A stretch of DNA of 64,000 nucleotides, from the NCBI RefSeq assembly GCF_002245215.1, contig NZ_NPMR01000002.1, positions 909,557-973,556 on the forward strand, in the 5' to 3' direction. Positions 48,195 through 58,427 of the stretch are shown here, one piece after another. The position numbers and the translations under genes were made by a program. Below the pieces are notes generated by a model. The model did no database searches, was not told where the DNA came from, and saw nothing but the letters and a program-made list of their open reading frames with translations. Each line of letters opens with the position of its first letter. The first letter of the stretch is position 1. The DNA is from Microbacterium sp. Yaish 1 (lineage in GTDB: Bacteria > Actinomycetota > Actinomycetes > Actinomycetales > Microbacteriaceae).

Positions 48195-48231
48195 TGTCGC
48201 GCTCCCGGCACGGTGCCGGGATGCTGCGACA
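48195..48231 (-). promoter_or_regulatory. recA: stem-loop in the recA leader
   Basis: An inner 8-bp stem CCCGGCAC/GTGCCGGG with a single central base is topped on an outer 6-bp stem TGTCGC/GCGACA. The whole 37-bp structure lies 40-76 bp before the recA ATG in a leader of about 180 nt. No U-run follows, so a role in mRNA stability or translation seems more likely than termination. Confidence 0.6.
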
Positions 48232-48353
48232 AGGCATGGTGTGTCTCTCGACGCTGTCCACGGTACGGAGGGCCTCCGACATCGGTCGGCGGCCGGCCCG
48301 CATCCGGGGATCCTCGACGGGAGGAACCACCTGTGCAGGACACTACGCCCGTT

Positions 48354-48369
48354 TCGAACGGATATTCGA
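48354..48369 (-). promoter_or_regulatory. recA: SOS box of recA
   Basis: TCGAACGGATATTCGA differs by one base from the actinobacterial LexA box core CGAAC-N4-GTTCG. It covers the -35/spacer region of a promoter with TAGTGT (48345-48340) as -10 on the minus strand. Confidence 0.75.
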
Positions 48370-48432
48370 CGACACGCCGAAAGATCACGGCCGACGTCGA
48401 ACACGCCAGGACGGAGACGCCCCGACGACGAG

Positions 48433-48657
48433 TCAGCGCTCGCGCGGATCCAATCGGCCGACCCCGTAGCGCCGCGACTCCGGCACGTCTGCTTCGACGC
48501 ACAGCGCCAACCAGACGGCACGCGGCGACTCACCCGCATCCAGAGCCTGGCGTGCGGTGCGGTCGCCCAGCGGGCCCAGAGCGAGATCATCGATCAGCGC
48601 CGGACCGCGACCGCCGAACTCCGCCGCGACGGCGCGATCGAACTCACTGCGACGCAT
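48433..48657 (-). CDS. DUF3046 family small protein
   Basis: The 74-residue protein starts [15 protein letters not shown] and contains [25 protein letters not shown], the DUF3046 pattern. It is found in actinobacteria between clgR and recA; function unknown. All-helical, cytosolic, near neutral. It lies 15 bp behind clgR and 64 bp before the recA SOS box, so it is in the clgR transcript. Confidence 0.85.
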   Translation of the reverse strand: MRRSEFDRAVAAEFGGRGPALIDDLALGPLGDRTARQALDAGESPRAVWLALCVEADVPESRRYGVGRLDPRER

Positions 48658-48672
48658 GGAAGTGATCGCTGG

Positions 48673-48993
48673 TCAGTGCAGCGAGAGCTCGGGGGCGACG
48701 AGGTCGCCGTCGAGACCCGCGATGTCGTCGGGAACGACATCCGACAGCACCGGGAGTCCTTCGAGGACGGAGATGCGGTCGCCGACTTCACGCATGATGC
48801 TCGAGATGGGAACGTCGAGCGCCTCGGCCACGGAAGCGAGGATCTCGCTCGAGGCCTCCTTCTGTCCGCGCTCGACTTCGCTCAGGTAGCCCAGTGCGAC
48901 GCTCGCGCGGCTGGCGACCTGTCGCAGCGTACGACCCTTCTGCAGGCGGAGGTCACGCAGAACGTCGCCGATCTCCTGTCGAACCAAGATCAT
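48673..48993 (-). CDS. clgR: XRE-family regulator ClgR
   Basis: ClgR activates clp protease genes in actinobacteria. The 106-residue protein MILVRQEIGDVLRDLRLQKG has the Cro/CI helix-turn-helix TLRQVASRASVALGYLSEVE near residues 24-43, followed by RGQKEASSEILASVAEALDV. ClgR itself is a Clp substrate in relatives through its C-terminal residues; here the chain ends APELSLH. GGAGGGGG lies before the ATG; a longer upstream reading adds only arginine-rich sequence. Confidence 0.93.
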   Translation of the reverse strand: MILVRQEIGDVLRDLRLQKGRTLRQVASRASVALGYLSEVERGQKEASSEILASVAEALDVPISSIMREVGDRISVLEGLPVLSDVVPDDIAGLDGDLVAPELSLH

Positions 48994-49150
48994 CTCGGAC
49001 CCCCTCCTTCGTCGTGGTGCTCGCTCGTCCCGGGTGGACAACGGTATCTCATCAGCACGTCACCCTAGCCCGCTCCCGCTGTGGGTCGCATGAGAGTTGA
49101 CACGCGCTGCTCACGATGACAAGAACGACGGCCGCGCCGTGCGTATTCCG

Positions 49151-49696
49151 TCACAGCGCGTCGAGCGCCAATCGGATCGCACGGGCCGTGGCCTCGGCCC
49201 GGATCTGGGCGCGATCGCCGTCGAGTCGCAGGCTCTCGATGCGCACGCCCAGCGCGGTGGCGACGGCGATGTGCACCGTCCCGACGGGCTGCCCGTCCGG
49301 AGACTCCGGGCCCGCGATCCCCGTGGTCGCGATGCCCACGTCCGCCGCTGTATCCCCGGGGCCGAGCGCGACGCGAGCCCCCTCGGCCATCTGACGTGCG
49401 ACCCGAGGGTGGACCGCCCCGTGGGCTTCCAGGAGCGCGCCGTCGACATGCAGCAGCCGTTGCTTCAGCTCGGTCGCATAGGCGACCACTCCCCCGCGCA
49501 GGACGGCCGATGCCCCCGAAACGGCGACGAGCTCCGCGACGACGAGACCGCCCGTCAGCGACTCGGCGACGGCGAGCGTCCAGCCGAGTTCGCCGAGTCG
49601 GTCGATGAGCCGCTCCGCATCCGTACGCCGGCCGGTCGAGACGAGGGTCGACTCCACGTCGTCCGGCAGGTCGTGCACGTGCTCGCGCGCCGTCAC
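49151..49696 (-). CDS. pncC: CinA C-terminal-type nicotinamide-nucleotide amidohydrolase
   Basis: The 181-residue protein corresponds to the stand-alone CinA C-domain that deamidates nicotinamide mononucleotide in NAD recycling. LAVAESLTGGLVVAELVAVSGAS near residue 42 with the catalytic Ser, GGVVAYATELKQRLL near 67 and ATTGIAGPESPDGQPVGTVHIAV near 120 are family motifs. The GTG start overlaps pgsA by four bases. The order ftsK-pgsA-cinA-clgR is standard in actinobacteria. Confidence 0.92.
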   Translation of the reverse strand: MTAREHVHDLPDDVESTLVSTGRRTDAERLIDRLGELGWTLAVAESLTGGLVVAELVAVSGASAVLRGGVVAYATELKQRLLHVDGALLEAHGAVHPRVARQMAEGARVALGPGDTAADVGIATTGIAGPESPDGQPVGTVHIAVATALGVRIESLRLDGDRAQIRAEATARAIRLALDAL

Positions 49697-50265
49697 GATG
49701 CCGCCCCGCTCCGCCGAGCACCGCGGACGGCTGTGATGACGTAGTCGATCCCGCTCGCGACGGTCAGCAGCACCGCGATCCACATCGCGATCGTGTTGAC
49801 GATGTGGATGCCGTCGCCGAAGACCGTCCACAGCGGAAGGAGTGCCAGCGAGAGCGCGACGGCCTGCGCGACCGTCTTGAGCTTGCCCATCCAGGCGGCG
49901 GCGACGACATGGTCGCCCGCCACGATGAGCCGGTGCACGGTGATCCCGAGCTCACGCACGAGCACGATGATCGTGACGGCCCAGGGCAGCTCCCCGAGCA
50001 ACGACAACCCGATGAACGCGAGGCCCGTGAGGACCTTGTCGGCGATCGGGTCGAGCAGCTTCCCGAGATCGGTGACGATGCGGTACTTGCGTGCGAGGTA
50101 CCCGTCGATGCCGTCCGTCGCGATCGCGACGATGAAGAGGACACCGGCCCACCAGCGCAGAGCACCGTCGGAGCCCCCGTCGACGAGCAGCAGCCACAGG
50201 AAGACGGGCGCGCACAGAATGCGCACGATCGTGATCGCGTTGGGCAGTTGCCTGGGGATCGCCAC
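49693..50265 (-). CDS. pgsA: CDP-diacylglycerol--glycerol-3-phosphate 3-phosphatidyltransferase
   Basis: The 190-residue membrane enzyme makes phosphatidylglycerophosphate. The CDP-alcohol phosphotransferase motif is complete: DGIDGYLARKYRIVTDLGKL then DPIAD, near residues 50-75. About five membrane helices. GTG start with TAGGCT seven bases upstream suggests its own leaderless promoter despite the 17-bp gap to ftsK. Confidence 0.94.
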   Translation of the reverse strand: MAIPRQLPNAITIVRILCAPVFLWLLLVDGGSDGALRWWAGVLFIVAIATDGIDGYLARKYRIVTDLGKLLDPIADKVLTGLAFIGLSLLGELPWAVTIIVLVRELGITVHRLIVAGDHVVAAAWMGKLKTVAQAVALSLALLPLWTVFGDGIHIVNTIAMWIAVLLTVASGIDYVITAVRGARRSGAAS

Positions 50266-50282
50266 GGTGCCGAGCCTATCCG

Positions 50283-53000
50283 TCAGTCGCGCCCGGTGAG
50301 ACCCCAGGCGTCTTCGGAGGCGTCGTCACCGTCGACGACCTCCAGCCCCTCGAACTGCGCTTCGACGGGGTCGACGGGCGCCGCGGCGGCAGCCGGGGCG
50401 GGCGGATCCTCTCCGCGCAGACGTGCGAGAACGGCCGGAAGCTGGTCGGGAGTGACGAGGACATCGCGCGCCTTCGACCCCTCCGAGGGGCCGACGATCT
50501 CGCGCGACTCGAGGAGGTCCATGAGGCGCCCGGCCTTGGCGAACCCGACGCGCAGCTTGCGCTGCAGCATCGAGGTCGAGCCGAACTGCGTCGACACGAT
50601 CTGCTCGGCGGCCGCGAGGAGAAGCTCGAGGTCGTCGCCGATGTCGGCGTCGATCTCCTTCTTCTCGGCGACGGCGGCCACGTCGGATCGGTACTCGGGC
50701 TGCGCCTGGCCCTTGACGTGGGCGACGACCTTCTCGATCTCGGACTCGGCGACCCAGGCGCCCTGGACGCGGATGGCCTTGGACGTGCCCATCGGCAGGA
50801 ACAGGGCGTCGCCCTGACCGATCAGACGGTCGGCCCCCGGCTGGTCGAGGATGACACGCGAGTCCGTGACGCTCGTGACGGCGAACGCCAGTCGCGACGG
50901 CACGTTGGCCTTGATGAGCCCCGTCACGACATCGACCGACGGCCGCTGGGTCGCGAGCACCAGGTGGATGCCGCTCGCTCGCGCGAGCTGGGTGATGCGG
51001 ACGATCGAATCCTCGACGTCGCGCGGCGCGACCATCATGAGGTCGGCGAGCTCGTCGACGACCACCAGGAGGTACGGGTAGGGCTTGAGCACGCGCTCGC
51101 TGCCGGCCGGCAGCTGGATCTCACCCGCGACGACCGCCTTGTTGAAGTCGTCGATGTGACGGAACCCGAACGACGCGAGGTCGTCGTATCGCATGTCCAT
51201 CTCTTTCACGACCCACTGCAGCGCCTCGGCCGCCTTCTTGGGGTTCGTGATGATCGGGGTGATCAGGTGGGGCACACCGGCGTAGCTCGTGAGCTCGACG
51301 CGCTTCGGGTCGATGAGGACCATCCGGACGTCGCTGGGCTTCGCCCGCATCAGCAGGCTCGTGATCATCGAGTTCACGAAGCTCGACTTACCCGACCCGG
51401 TCGATCCGGCCACCAGGAGGTGGGGCATCTTGGCGAGGTTGGCCACGACGAATCCGCCGCCGACGTCCTTGCCGACGCCGATCGTCATCGGATGCGTCGA
51501 CGATGTCGCCGCGTTGGACCGCAGGACGTCTCCGAGGGTCACGATCTCGCGGTCGGTGTTGGGGATCTCGACGCCGATCGCGCTCTTGCCGGGAATGGGC
51601 GCGAGGATGCGCACCTCGTTCGAGGCGACCGCGTAGGCGATGTTGTTCGTCAGCGCCGTGATCTTCTCGACCTTGGTGCCGGGGCCGACCTCGATCTCGT
51701 ACTGCGTCACGGTCGGCCCGCGCGAGAACCCGGTGACCTTGGCGTCGATCGAGAACTGCTCGAAGACCCCGGTGATGGCCCGCACGATCGCGTCGTTGGC
51801 CTCCGAGCGCGTCTTCGCCGGCGTTCCGGCGCCGAGCGCGGCCACGGCGGGCAGCCGGTAGGGCGTCGCAGGGGGCTGACCGTGGAAGTCACCGCCGAGG
51901 CCCGTGAGCCCGGGCAGCTCGTCGATCTCGCCGGTGTCGTGGTCGTCGCGCACGGCGGTGTCGGCCGCGCGCCCCGAGCGCGCCGCGGTGGCGGCCCGCT
52001 CGATGACGGCGGGGTCGATGATCTCGGTCGGCGCATCGGGAAGCGGGGGCGGAGTGGCGACAGCCTGCTCGAACCCGCCGGCGACAGAGCCGGCGACGGA
52101 GGGACCGAGGAGCTCGGTGAGATCCTGCGACGCACTGCCGTCGTCGGGGTCCTCCTCGCGGCCGCTCTTGTTGCGACGCCACCAGGGCAGCGCGTCGTCA
52201 CCGTCGTCGGCATCCTCGTCGGCAGCCGGCGCCGGCTTCTTGCCCTTCTTCGGCGAGAACGCGACCGTGGGGGCTTCGCCGTCGGGGTCGGCGACGGGAC
52301 GCTCGGCCCCGAACATCCAGGCGTACAGGTCTCCGAGCCGACTGCCGATACGGTTCGGCGGCGTCTTGGTGAGGATGAGGATGCTGAGGACCGTCACGAG
52401 ACCCAGGACGGCGGCGGCGCCGTATGCCGTCAGGATGGTCAGCGGCTCGCCGACGGCCCATCCGAACAGACCGCCTGACGCGCTCAGCTGGAGCGCGCCG
52501 GCCTTCGGCTCGGGACGCGCACCGAAGACGTGGCAGAAGCCCGCGACGGAGAGGATGAACAGCCCGAATCCGATGCCGATGCGTCCGTTGTCGTTCACCG
52601 ACGCGGGATGCCGGAACAGCCACCCCGCGAGGAAGAGCAGCAGCACCGGCATGATGAACGCCTCGCGGCCGATGAGGAAGCCCACCGTGTACGCGCTGAC
52701 GAGCGTGCCGGCCTCGGTTCCGATGAGGAACCACTCGACGGCGGCACCGGCGATCGCGAGGAGCACGAGCAGGAACGGCAGCCCGTCGCGGCGCTGGTCC
52801 TTCTCGAGGGTCTCGGGACCGAACGCGCGGAACATCCCGCCCGTCGCGTGGGCGAGCCCCATCCATGCGCGCGCGATGACCGGGGGCCGCTCGGACTCGT
52901 CGACGTACCGCTTGGGTGTCGGTTCGCTCTTCCGGGCGCGCGAGGTCGAGGTCTTCGCCGGTGCGCGGCGTCCGGAGGGCGCGTTCGTGCTCCTGGCCAT
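50283..53000 (-). CDS. ftsK: DNA translocase FtsK/SpoIIIE
   Basis: FtsK pumps DNA through the closing septum. The 905-residue protein has four membrane helices (residues about 70-215), an acidic linker, and the motor: [17 protein letters not shown] near 430, Walker [18 protein letters not shown] near 525, [16 protein letters not shown] near 560, and Walker [12 protein letters not shown] near 645. The C-terminal gamma winged helix ([20 protein letters not shown], near 815) reads KOPS-type sites. GGAGGA stands right before the ATG. Confidence 0.96.
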   Translation of the reverse strand: MARSTNAPSGRRAPAKTSTSRARKSEPTPKRYVDESERPPVIARAWMGLAHATGGMFRAFGPETLEKDQRRDGLPFLLVLLAIAGAAVEWFLIGTEAGTLVSAYTVGFLIGREAFIMPVLLLFLAGWLFRHPASVNDNGRIGIGFGLFILSVAGFCHVFGARPEPKAGALQLSASGGLFGWAVGEPLTILTAYGAAAVLGLVTVLSILILTKTPPNRIGSRLGDLYAWMFGAERPVADPDGEAPTVAFSPKKGKKPAPAADEDADDGDDALPWWRRNKSGREEDPDDGSASQDLTELLGPSVAGSVAGGFEQAVATPPPLPDAPTEIIDPAVIERAATAARSGRAADTAVRDDHDTGEIDELPGLTGLGGDFHGQPPATPYRLPAVAALGAGTPAKTRSEANDAIVRAITGVFEQFSIDAKVTGFSRGPTVTQYEIEVGPGTKVEKITALTNNIAYAVASNEVRILAPIPGKSAIGVEIPNTDREIVTLGDVLRSNAATSSTHPMTIGVGKDVGGGFVVANLAKMPHLLVAGSTGSGKSSFVNSMITSLLMRAKPSDVRMVLIDPKRVELTSYAGVPHLITPIITNPKKAAEALQWVVKEMDMRYDDLASFGFRHIDDFNKAVVAGEIQLPAGSERVLKPYPYLLVVVDELADLMMVAPRDVEDSIVRITQLARASGIHLVLATQRPSVDVVTGLIKANVPSRLAFAVTSVTDSRVILDQPGADRLIGQGDALFLPMGTSKAIRVQGAWVAESEIEKVVAHVKGQAQPEYRSDVAAVAEKKEIDADIGDDLELLLAAAEQIVSTQFGSTSMLQRKLRVGFAKAGRLMDLLESREIVGPSEGSKARDVLVTPDQLPAVLARLRGEDPPAPAAAAAPVDPVEAQFEGLEVVDGDDASEDAWGLTGRD

Positions 53001-53048
53001 TCCTCCACGGTACGCGGGGGTTCCCCCATTACCGCGGAACGACGCGGG

Positions 53049-54725
<1,677 letters not shown>

Positions 54726-54776
54726 TGGCACGCTTCCTCGGGACGCCGACGTGCGCGGCATCCTCATTGTTTTCGT

Positions 54777-55754
54777 CTAGCGGGTCGTCCCGTGCACCTT
54801 GGGCAGCGCACCGCCGGCGGCGGCGTTACGGTCGGGACGGAAGTTGGAGAAGTCGGCACCGGGGACACCCGAGACGAGCGCGAGCTCGTCCTCGATGATG
54901 GCGGCCTCCCACTCTTCGGGACCGACGAGGGGCAGGCGCACGCGCGGGCTCGAGATGCGTCCCAGGCCGTGCAGGATGTACTTCGCGCTCACGGTGCCGG
55001 GGACGTGCGTCATGACCGCGCGCACGAGCGGCTCGAGGCTCTTGTGCGCCTCGGTCGCGGCCGCGAGGTCTCCCCGGTTCACCGCGTCGACGATCGTGCG
55101 ATACGGGGTCGCCGTGATGTTCGCCGTGACGCCGATGAGGCCGCTCGCGCCGATCGAGAGGTGGGGCAGGACGTTGGCGTCGTCACCGGAGAAGTACATG
55201 AGGTCGGTCTGATTGAGCACGCGGCTGACCTCGCTGAAGTCGCCCTTCGCGTCCTTGACGGCCAGGATGTTGGGGTGCTTCGCGAGGCGCAGGATCGTCT
55301 CGTACTTGATCGGCACGCCGGTACGACCCGGGATGTCGTACAGGATGACGGGCAGATCGGTCGCATCGGCGACGAGGCGGAAGTGCGTCAGGATGCCGGC
55401 CTGCGTGGGCTTGTTGTAGTACGGCGTGACGATCATGATGCCGTCGGCGCCGGCCTTCTCGCTGGCCTTGTAGAGCTCGATCGCGTGCGCGGTCTCGTTC
55501 GAGCCGCCGCCCGTGATGATCTTCGCGCGTCCGGCCGAGACCGACTTGCCGACCTCGACGAGGCGGAGCTTCTCGGGGTCGGTGAGCGTGCTCGTCTCCC
55601 CCGTCGTGCCCGTCACGACGATGCCGTCGGCGCCGGCGGTGATGACGTCGTCGATGTGCTTCTCGACGGCGGGCCAATCGACTTCACCGTCGGCGGTCAT
55701 GGGGGTGACCAGCGCGACGAGGACCTGTCCGAAGGGATTGCCCGAGTGCGTCAT
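54777..55754 (-). CDS. dapA: 4-hydroxy-tetrahydrodipicolinate synthase
   Basis: DapA condenses pyruvate with aspartate semialdehyde at the entry of the diaminopimelate/lysine path. The 325-residue TIM barrel has GTTGETSTLT near residue 52, the catalytic Tyr in VILYDIPGRTGVPI near 145 and the Schiff-base Lys in ILAVKDAKGD near 175. TACCCT lies six bases before the ATG, pointing to a leaderless mRNA. The ~89-bp palindromic element begins 62 bp upstream. Confidence 0.96.
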   Translation of the reverse strand: MTHSGNPFGQVLVALVTPMTADGEVDWPAVEKHIDDVITAGADGIVVTGTTGETSTLTDPEKLRLVEVGKSVSAGRAKIITGGGSNETAHAIELYKASEKAGADGIMIVTPYYNKPTQAGILTHFRLVADATDLPVILYDIPGRTGVPIKYETILRLAKHPNILAVKDAKGDFSEVSRVLNQTDLMYFSGDDANVLPHLSIGASGLIGVTANITATPYRTIVDAVNRGDLAAATEAHKSLEPLVRAVMTHVPGTVSAKYILHGLGRISSPRVRLPLVGPEEWEAAIIEDELALVSGVPGADFSNFRPDRNAAAGGALPKVHGTTR

Positions 55755-55815
55755 GGTCTCAGGGTATCGGTTCCGCCTTTGCATCGCGTATGACCGACGG
55801 GCTGACTCCCGGTCG

Positions 55816-55904
55816 CCGATACGTTCGCAGGACCGGAGGTGCTGGTGGCGGCACGGCAGCGCCGCGAGGCGACATCCGCCCCGCCGGTCCGACGGATGTA
55901 TCGG
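55816..55904. repeat. palindromic element copy 1 (~89 bp)
   Basis: The ends pair as CCGATACGTTCGCAGGACCGG against CCGGTCCGACGGATGTATCGG, 17 of 21 positions, with a GC-rich core that also folds. The right half shares GCGACA, CCCCG and CGGTCCGACGGATGTATCG with the element at 56884-56972 in the same orientation. It lies between the DUF559 stop and the dapA promoter and could terminate the former. Confidence 0.65.
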
Positions 55905-55934
55905 TAGTCATGCCTCCGGCGCCCGCCCGCGGGC

Positions 55935-56777
55935 TCAGCGGCGCCGGAGGATCGCGTCCAGCCGGGCGAGAACGGCCCGCTCGACGCGGGGCCAGTCGAA
56001 GACGACGAGGGAGTAGTCGAAGCGCAGAGTCTCGTAGCCGATCGCCGCCGCTTCGGCGTCGCGCACGAGATCCTTGTGCCGCAGCGACGGGCCCTCGTGG
56101 TTGAGACGGCCGTCCACCTCGATGATGAGGCACCCCGCGACGAGGAAGTCGACCCGCCCCACACCCGGGATGAGCACCTGACTCTCGACGGAGATGCCCA
56201 GCCGAGAGAGGCGCAGCCGCAGGAGAGACTCGAGCCCGCTGTCGGCATCGGGACGAGCAAGATCGACGAGGTATCGGAAGCGGGCCGGGAGCGTCAGGCG
56301 TACCTCCGCCCGGTCCGCGCGCGTGAGCAGGCCGAGCCGCCACGCCGACTCGAACGCCACGAAGAACGCCTCGGCGCCGAGGCATGAGGCCGCCTGCACG
56401 AGTGCGTGGACGAGCGAGACGGCACCGAATGCCGCGGCATCCCCGTCGTGATGGGTGACGCAGCGGCATCCCGGGTGCGCATGCACACGACCGGCACGCC
56501 CGACCCGCACGTGCAGGCGTTCCTGCGGCTCGAGCACCCACACGCCCCGCCGGCGCAACGCCGAGGCGCAGCACACCTCGCCGCCGTGGGCAGCGGCTTC
56601 GACAACGGCCGGCTCGGCATCCGGAGCCGCGTAGACGCCGTGCCGGACTCTGACGAGCGCGCCCCTTTCGACCGCCCGCGCCAGCTGCAACCGCGTGACG
56701 CCTCGCGAAGTCAACCAGCGCGACCGCACGCACCCGCCCATCGCGCGGATCCTCGTGGCCAGTTCGTATCCGCTCAT
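55935..56777 (-). CDS. DUF559 / PD-(D/E)XK endonuclease-domain protein with AbiEi-like N-terminus
   Basis: The 280-residue protein has an N-terminal winged-helix-like part (SRGVTRLQLARAVERGALVR, then VRHGVYAAP) as in AbiEi-type antitoxins, a linker, and a C-terminal nuclease-like domain: SGLESLLRLRLSRLG near residue 180, GVGRVDFLVAGCLIIEVDG near 205 (Asp and Glu-x-Asp of PD-(D/E)XK/Vsr folds), NHEGPSLRHKDLVRD and TLRFDYSLV. Such genes occur in many scattered copies in Microbacteriaceae and their role is unknown. Here it is flanked by two related palindromes, and a CGTTCGC palindrome stands eight bases before its ATG. Toxin-antitoxin or element-maintenance functions are guesses. Confidence 0.78.
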   Translation of the reverse strand: MSGYELATRIRAMGGCVRSRWLTSRGVTRLQLARAVERGALVRVRHGVYAAPDAEPAVVEAAAHGGEVCCASALRRRGVWVLEPQERLHVRVGRAGRVHAHPGCRCVTHHDGDAAAFGAVSLVHALVQAASCLGAEAFFVAFESAWRLGLLTRADRAEVRLTLPARFRYLVDLARPDADSGLESLLRLRLSRLGISVESQVLIPGVGRVDFLVAGCLIIEVDGRLNHEGPSLRHKDLVRDAEAAAIGYETLRFDYSLVVFDWPRVERAVLARLDAILRRR

Positions 56778-56784
56778 GCACCGA

Positions 56785-56799
56785 CGTTCGCCGCGAACG
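56785..56799 (-). promoter_or_regulatory. palindrome at the DUF559 gene start
   Basis: CGTTCGC-C-GCGAACG is a perfect 15-base palindrome with one central base, centred 15 bp before the ATG. It is placed where a winged-helix protein would repress its own gene. Confidence 0.45.
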
Positions 56800-56883
56800 C
56801 GAGCTCGTCGCTCAGGGCATCGGCCGTCTGTGGACGGAGCGGACCCGCGGCGGACTGGGGAGGAGCGCCGAGCGACCTCGAGC

Positions 56884-56972
56884 CGGATACAACCGTCGGA
56901 CTCGCGGTACAGGATGCGCCTCGAAGGCCGGCCGACGCGACACCAACCCCGTCGGTCCGACGGATGTATCGC
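56884..56972. repeat. palindromic element copy 2 (~89 bp)
   Basis: The left end GGATACAACCGTCGGAC pairs with the right end GTCCGACGGATGTATCG with two mismatches. The core differs from copy 1 but the right halves align well and in the same orientation. It lies in the divergent gap between the DUF559 and NUDIX genes. Confidence 0.68.
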
Positions 56973-56983
56973 CGCACCGGCGC

Positions 56984-57025
56984 GGGGCGCCCGGCGCGGG
57001 GCGCGGGGCGCGGGGCGCGGGGCGC
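56984..57025 (+). repeat. GGGGCGC tandem array, G-quadruplex motif
   Basis: Six 7-bp units: one perfect at 56984-56990, a degenerate one, then four perfect copies of GGGGCGC at 56998-57025. Four G4 runs with CGC loops fit an intramolecular quadruplex on the plus strand. The array ends 14 bp before the NUDIX ATG, just before its -10-like TAGGGT (57028-57033), so copy number could alter that promoter. Confidence 0.8.
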
Positions 57026-57039
57026 TCTAGGGTTGCCGC

Positions 57040-57579
57040 ATGGCCTGGACGACCCGGAGCACCCGCACGGCGTACGAGAACCGATGGATATCCGTCCGCG
57101 AGGACGAGGTCACCGGTCCGGCGGGCGACGGCATCTACGGCGTCGTCGAGATGCGGCATCCGGCCGTCTTCGTCGTGGCGATCGACGACCGCGATCGGGT
57201 CTGCTTCGTGGAGGTCGACCGCTACACGACCGGACGTTCGCTCGAGGTGCCCGCCGGCGGGAGCGACGGCGAGGACGCGCTCGACGCCGCGAAGCGGGAG
57301 CTCCTCGAGGAGACGGGTCTCACCGCCGAGGCGTGGCAGCCCATCGGGCGGATGAATGCGCTCAACGGCATCGCGGTAGCGCCCGAGCACGTCTTTCTCG
57401 CGCGCGGCCTCGCGCCGGCGGAGGATGCCACGACGTCTCAGCTCGAAGAGGGCATCGAGCGCGTCGTGTGGATCCCGTTCGCCGAGGCGCTGCGTCAGGT
57501 CGCCGAGGGGCGGATCGACGACGGCGAGACGGTCGCCGCCCTCGCCTATGCAGGCATCAGCCTCGGCAGGTTCGTCTGA
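57040..57579 (+). CDS. NUDIX hydrolase, ADP-ribose pyrophosphatase type
   Basis: The 179-residue protein has ENRWISVREDEV near the start, LEVPAGGSDGED and then AAKRELLEETGL near residue 85, the Nudix core. Relative to the usual G-x5-E spacing the loop between PAG and the first Glu appears one residue short, while REL-x-EE-x-GL is intact. E(x)VPAG before the box is typical of ADP-ribose pyrophosphatases. TAGGGT six bases before the ATG suggests a leaderless start directly behind the G-rich array. Confidence 0.9.
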   Translation: MAWTTRSTRTAYENRWISVREDEVTGPAGDGIYGVVEMRHPAVFVVAIDDRDRVCFVEVDRYTTGRSLEVPAGGSDGEDALDAAKRELLEETGLTAEAWQPIGRMNALNGIAVAPEHVFLARGLAPAEDATTSQLEEGIERVVWIPFAEALRQVAEGRIDDGETVAALAYAGISLGRFV

Positions 57580-57609
57580 GTCGAGCCCGGGCCGCCGCCC
57601 TCCGACGTG

Positions 57610-58362
57610 TCAGGGGGCGACGCGGCCGTTGGCGTTGAACGCCGCGTGCGTCAGCGGCATGAGCTCACGCCAGAAGGTCTCCATCTTCTCGGCGCACATC
57701 TCGATCTCGCGCTGCGGGAACGAGGGGAAGTGCGTTCCCTCGACCTTGGTCCGCAGCGACAGGAAGTTCATCAGCGAACGGGCGTTGACCGTGACGTACA
57801 TCGACGAGTAGATGTTCAGCGGCAGCACGATGCGTGCGACCTCGCGGGCGACCCCGGCGTCCAGCATCCGCCGGTAGGCCTCGTACGCCTGGATCGACGC
57901 CTGCCGCGTGCTCTCGTCGACGACGGCGAACTGCTCGTCGGTGCCGGGGAGGAACTCGTACGCGCCGGGCTTGCCGACCTGGTTGAGGTTGCGCTCACGG
58001 GCGGGAACGTAGAACACCGGGCGCAGCTCGCGGTAGCGGCCCGACTCCTCGTTGTACGAGGCCATGCGGTGCCGCATGAACTCGCGGAACACGAAGATGG
58101 GCGCCTGCACGTAGAAGGTCATCGAGTTGTGCTCGAAGGGCGAGCCGTGTCGGTCGCGCATGAGGTAGTTGATGAGGCCGCGGTCGCGACCGGATGCCTC
58201 GGTGCCGGCGGCAGCGGCGTCCAGGGTCTGCTCTCCCTGCGTCGACACGCGAGCCGCGAACAGGACGTCCGAGTCGGCGGCGCTCGAGCGGATGAGCTCG
58301 ACCGTCACATCGCTGCGGAACTCGATCTCGGGATTGGTCGGGGTCTGCTCGGCGTCGCTCAC
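57610..58362 (-). CDS. thyX: flavin-dependent thymidylate synthase
   Basis: ThyX makes dTMP using FAD and methylene-tetrahydrofolate. The 250-residue protein has the signature MRHRMASYNEESGRY near residue 95 (RHR-x7-S), HNSMTFYVQAPIFVFREF before it and NARSLMNFLSLR near 195. The GTG start has TAATCT six bases upstream. It is convergent with the NUDIX gene. Confidence 0.96.
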   Translation of the reverse strand: MSDAEQTPTNPEIEFRSDVTVELIRSSAADSDVLFAARVSTQGEQTLDAAAAGTEASGRDRGLINYLMRDRHGSPFEHNSMTFYVQAPIFVFREFMRHRMASYNEESGRYRELRPVFYVPARERNLNQVGKPGAYEFLPGTDEQFAVVDESTRQASIQAYEAYRRMLDAGVAREVARIVLPLNIYSSMYVTVNARSLMNFLSLRTKVEGTHFPSFPQREIEMCAEKMETFWRELMPLTHAAFNANGRVAP

Positions 58363-58427
58363 AGCTTCAGATTACCCCCGGCGCCCGAGTGCTCCCGGCC
58401 GCTCGCGACGGTCTACTGTGGGCTGTT

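Noticed and set aside
55816..56972. Classical insertion sequence with terminal inverted repeats
   Set aside because: No transposase, the two ends are each full palindromes in the same orientation rather than simple terminal repeats, and I see no target-site duplication.
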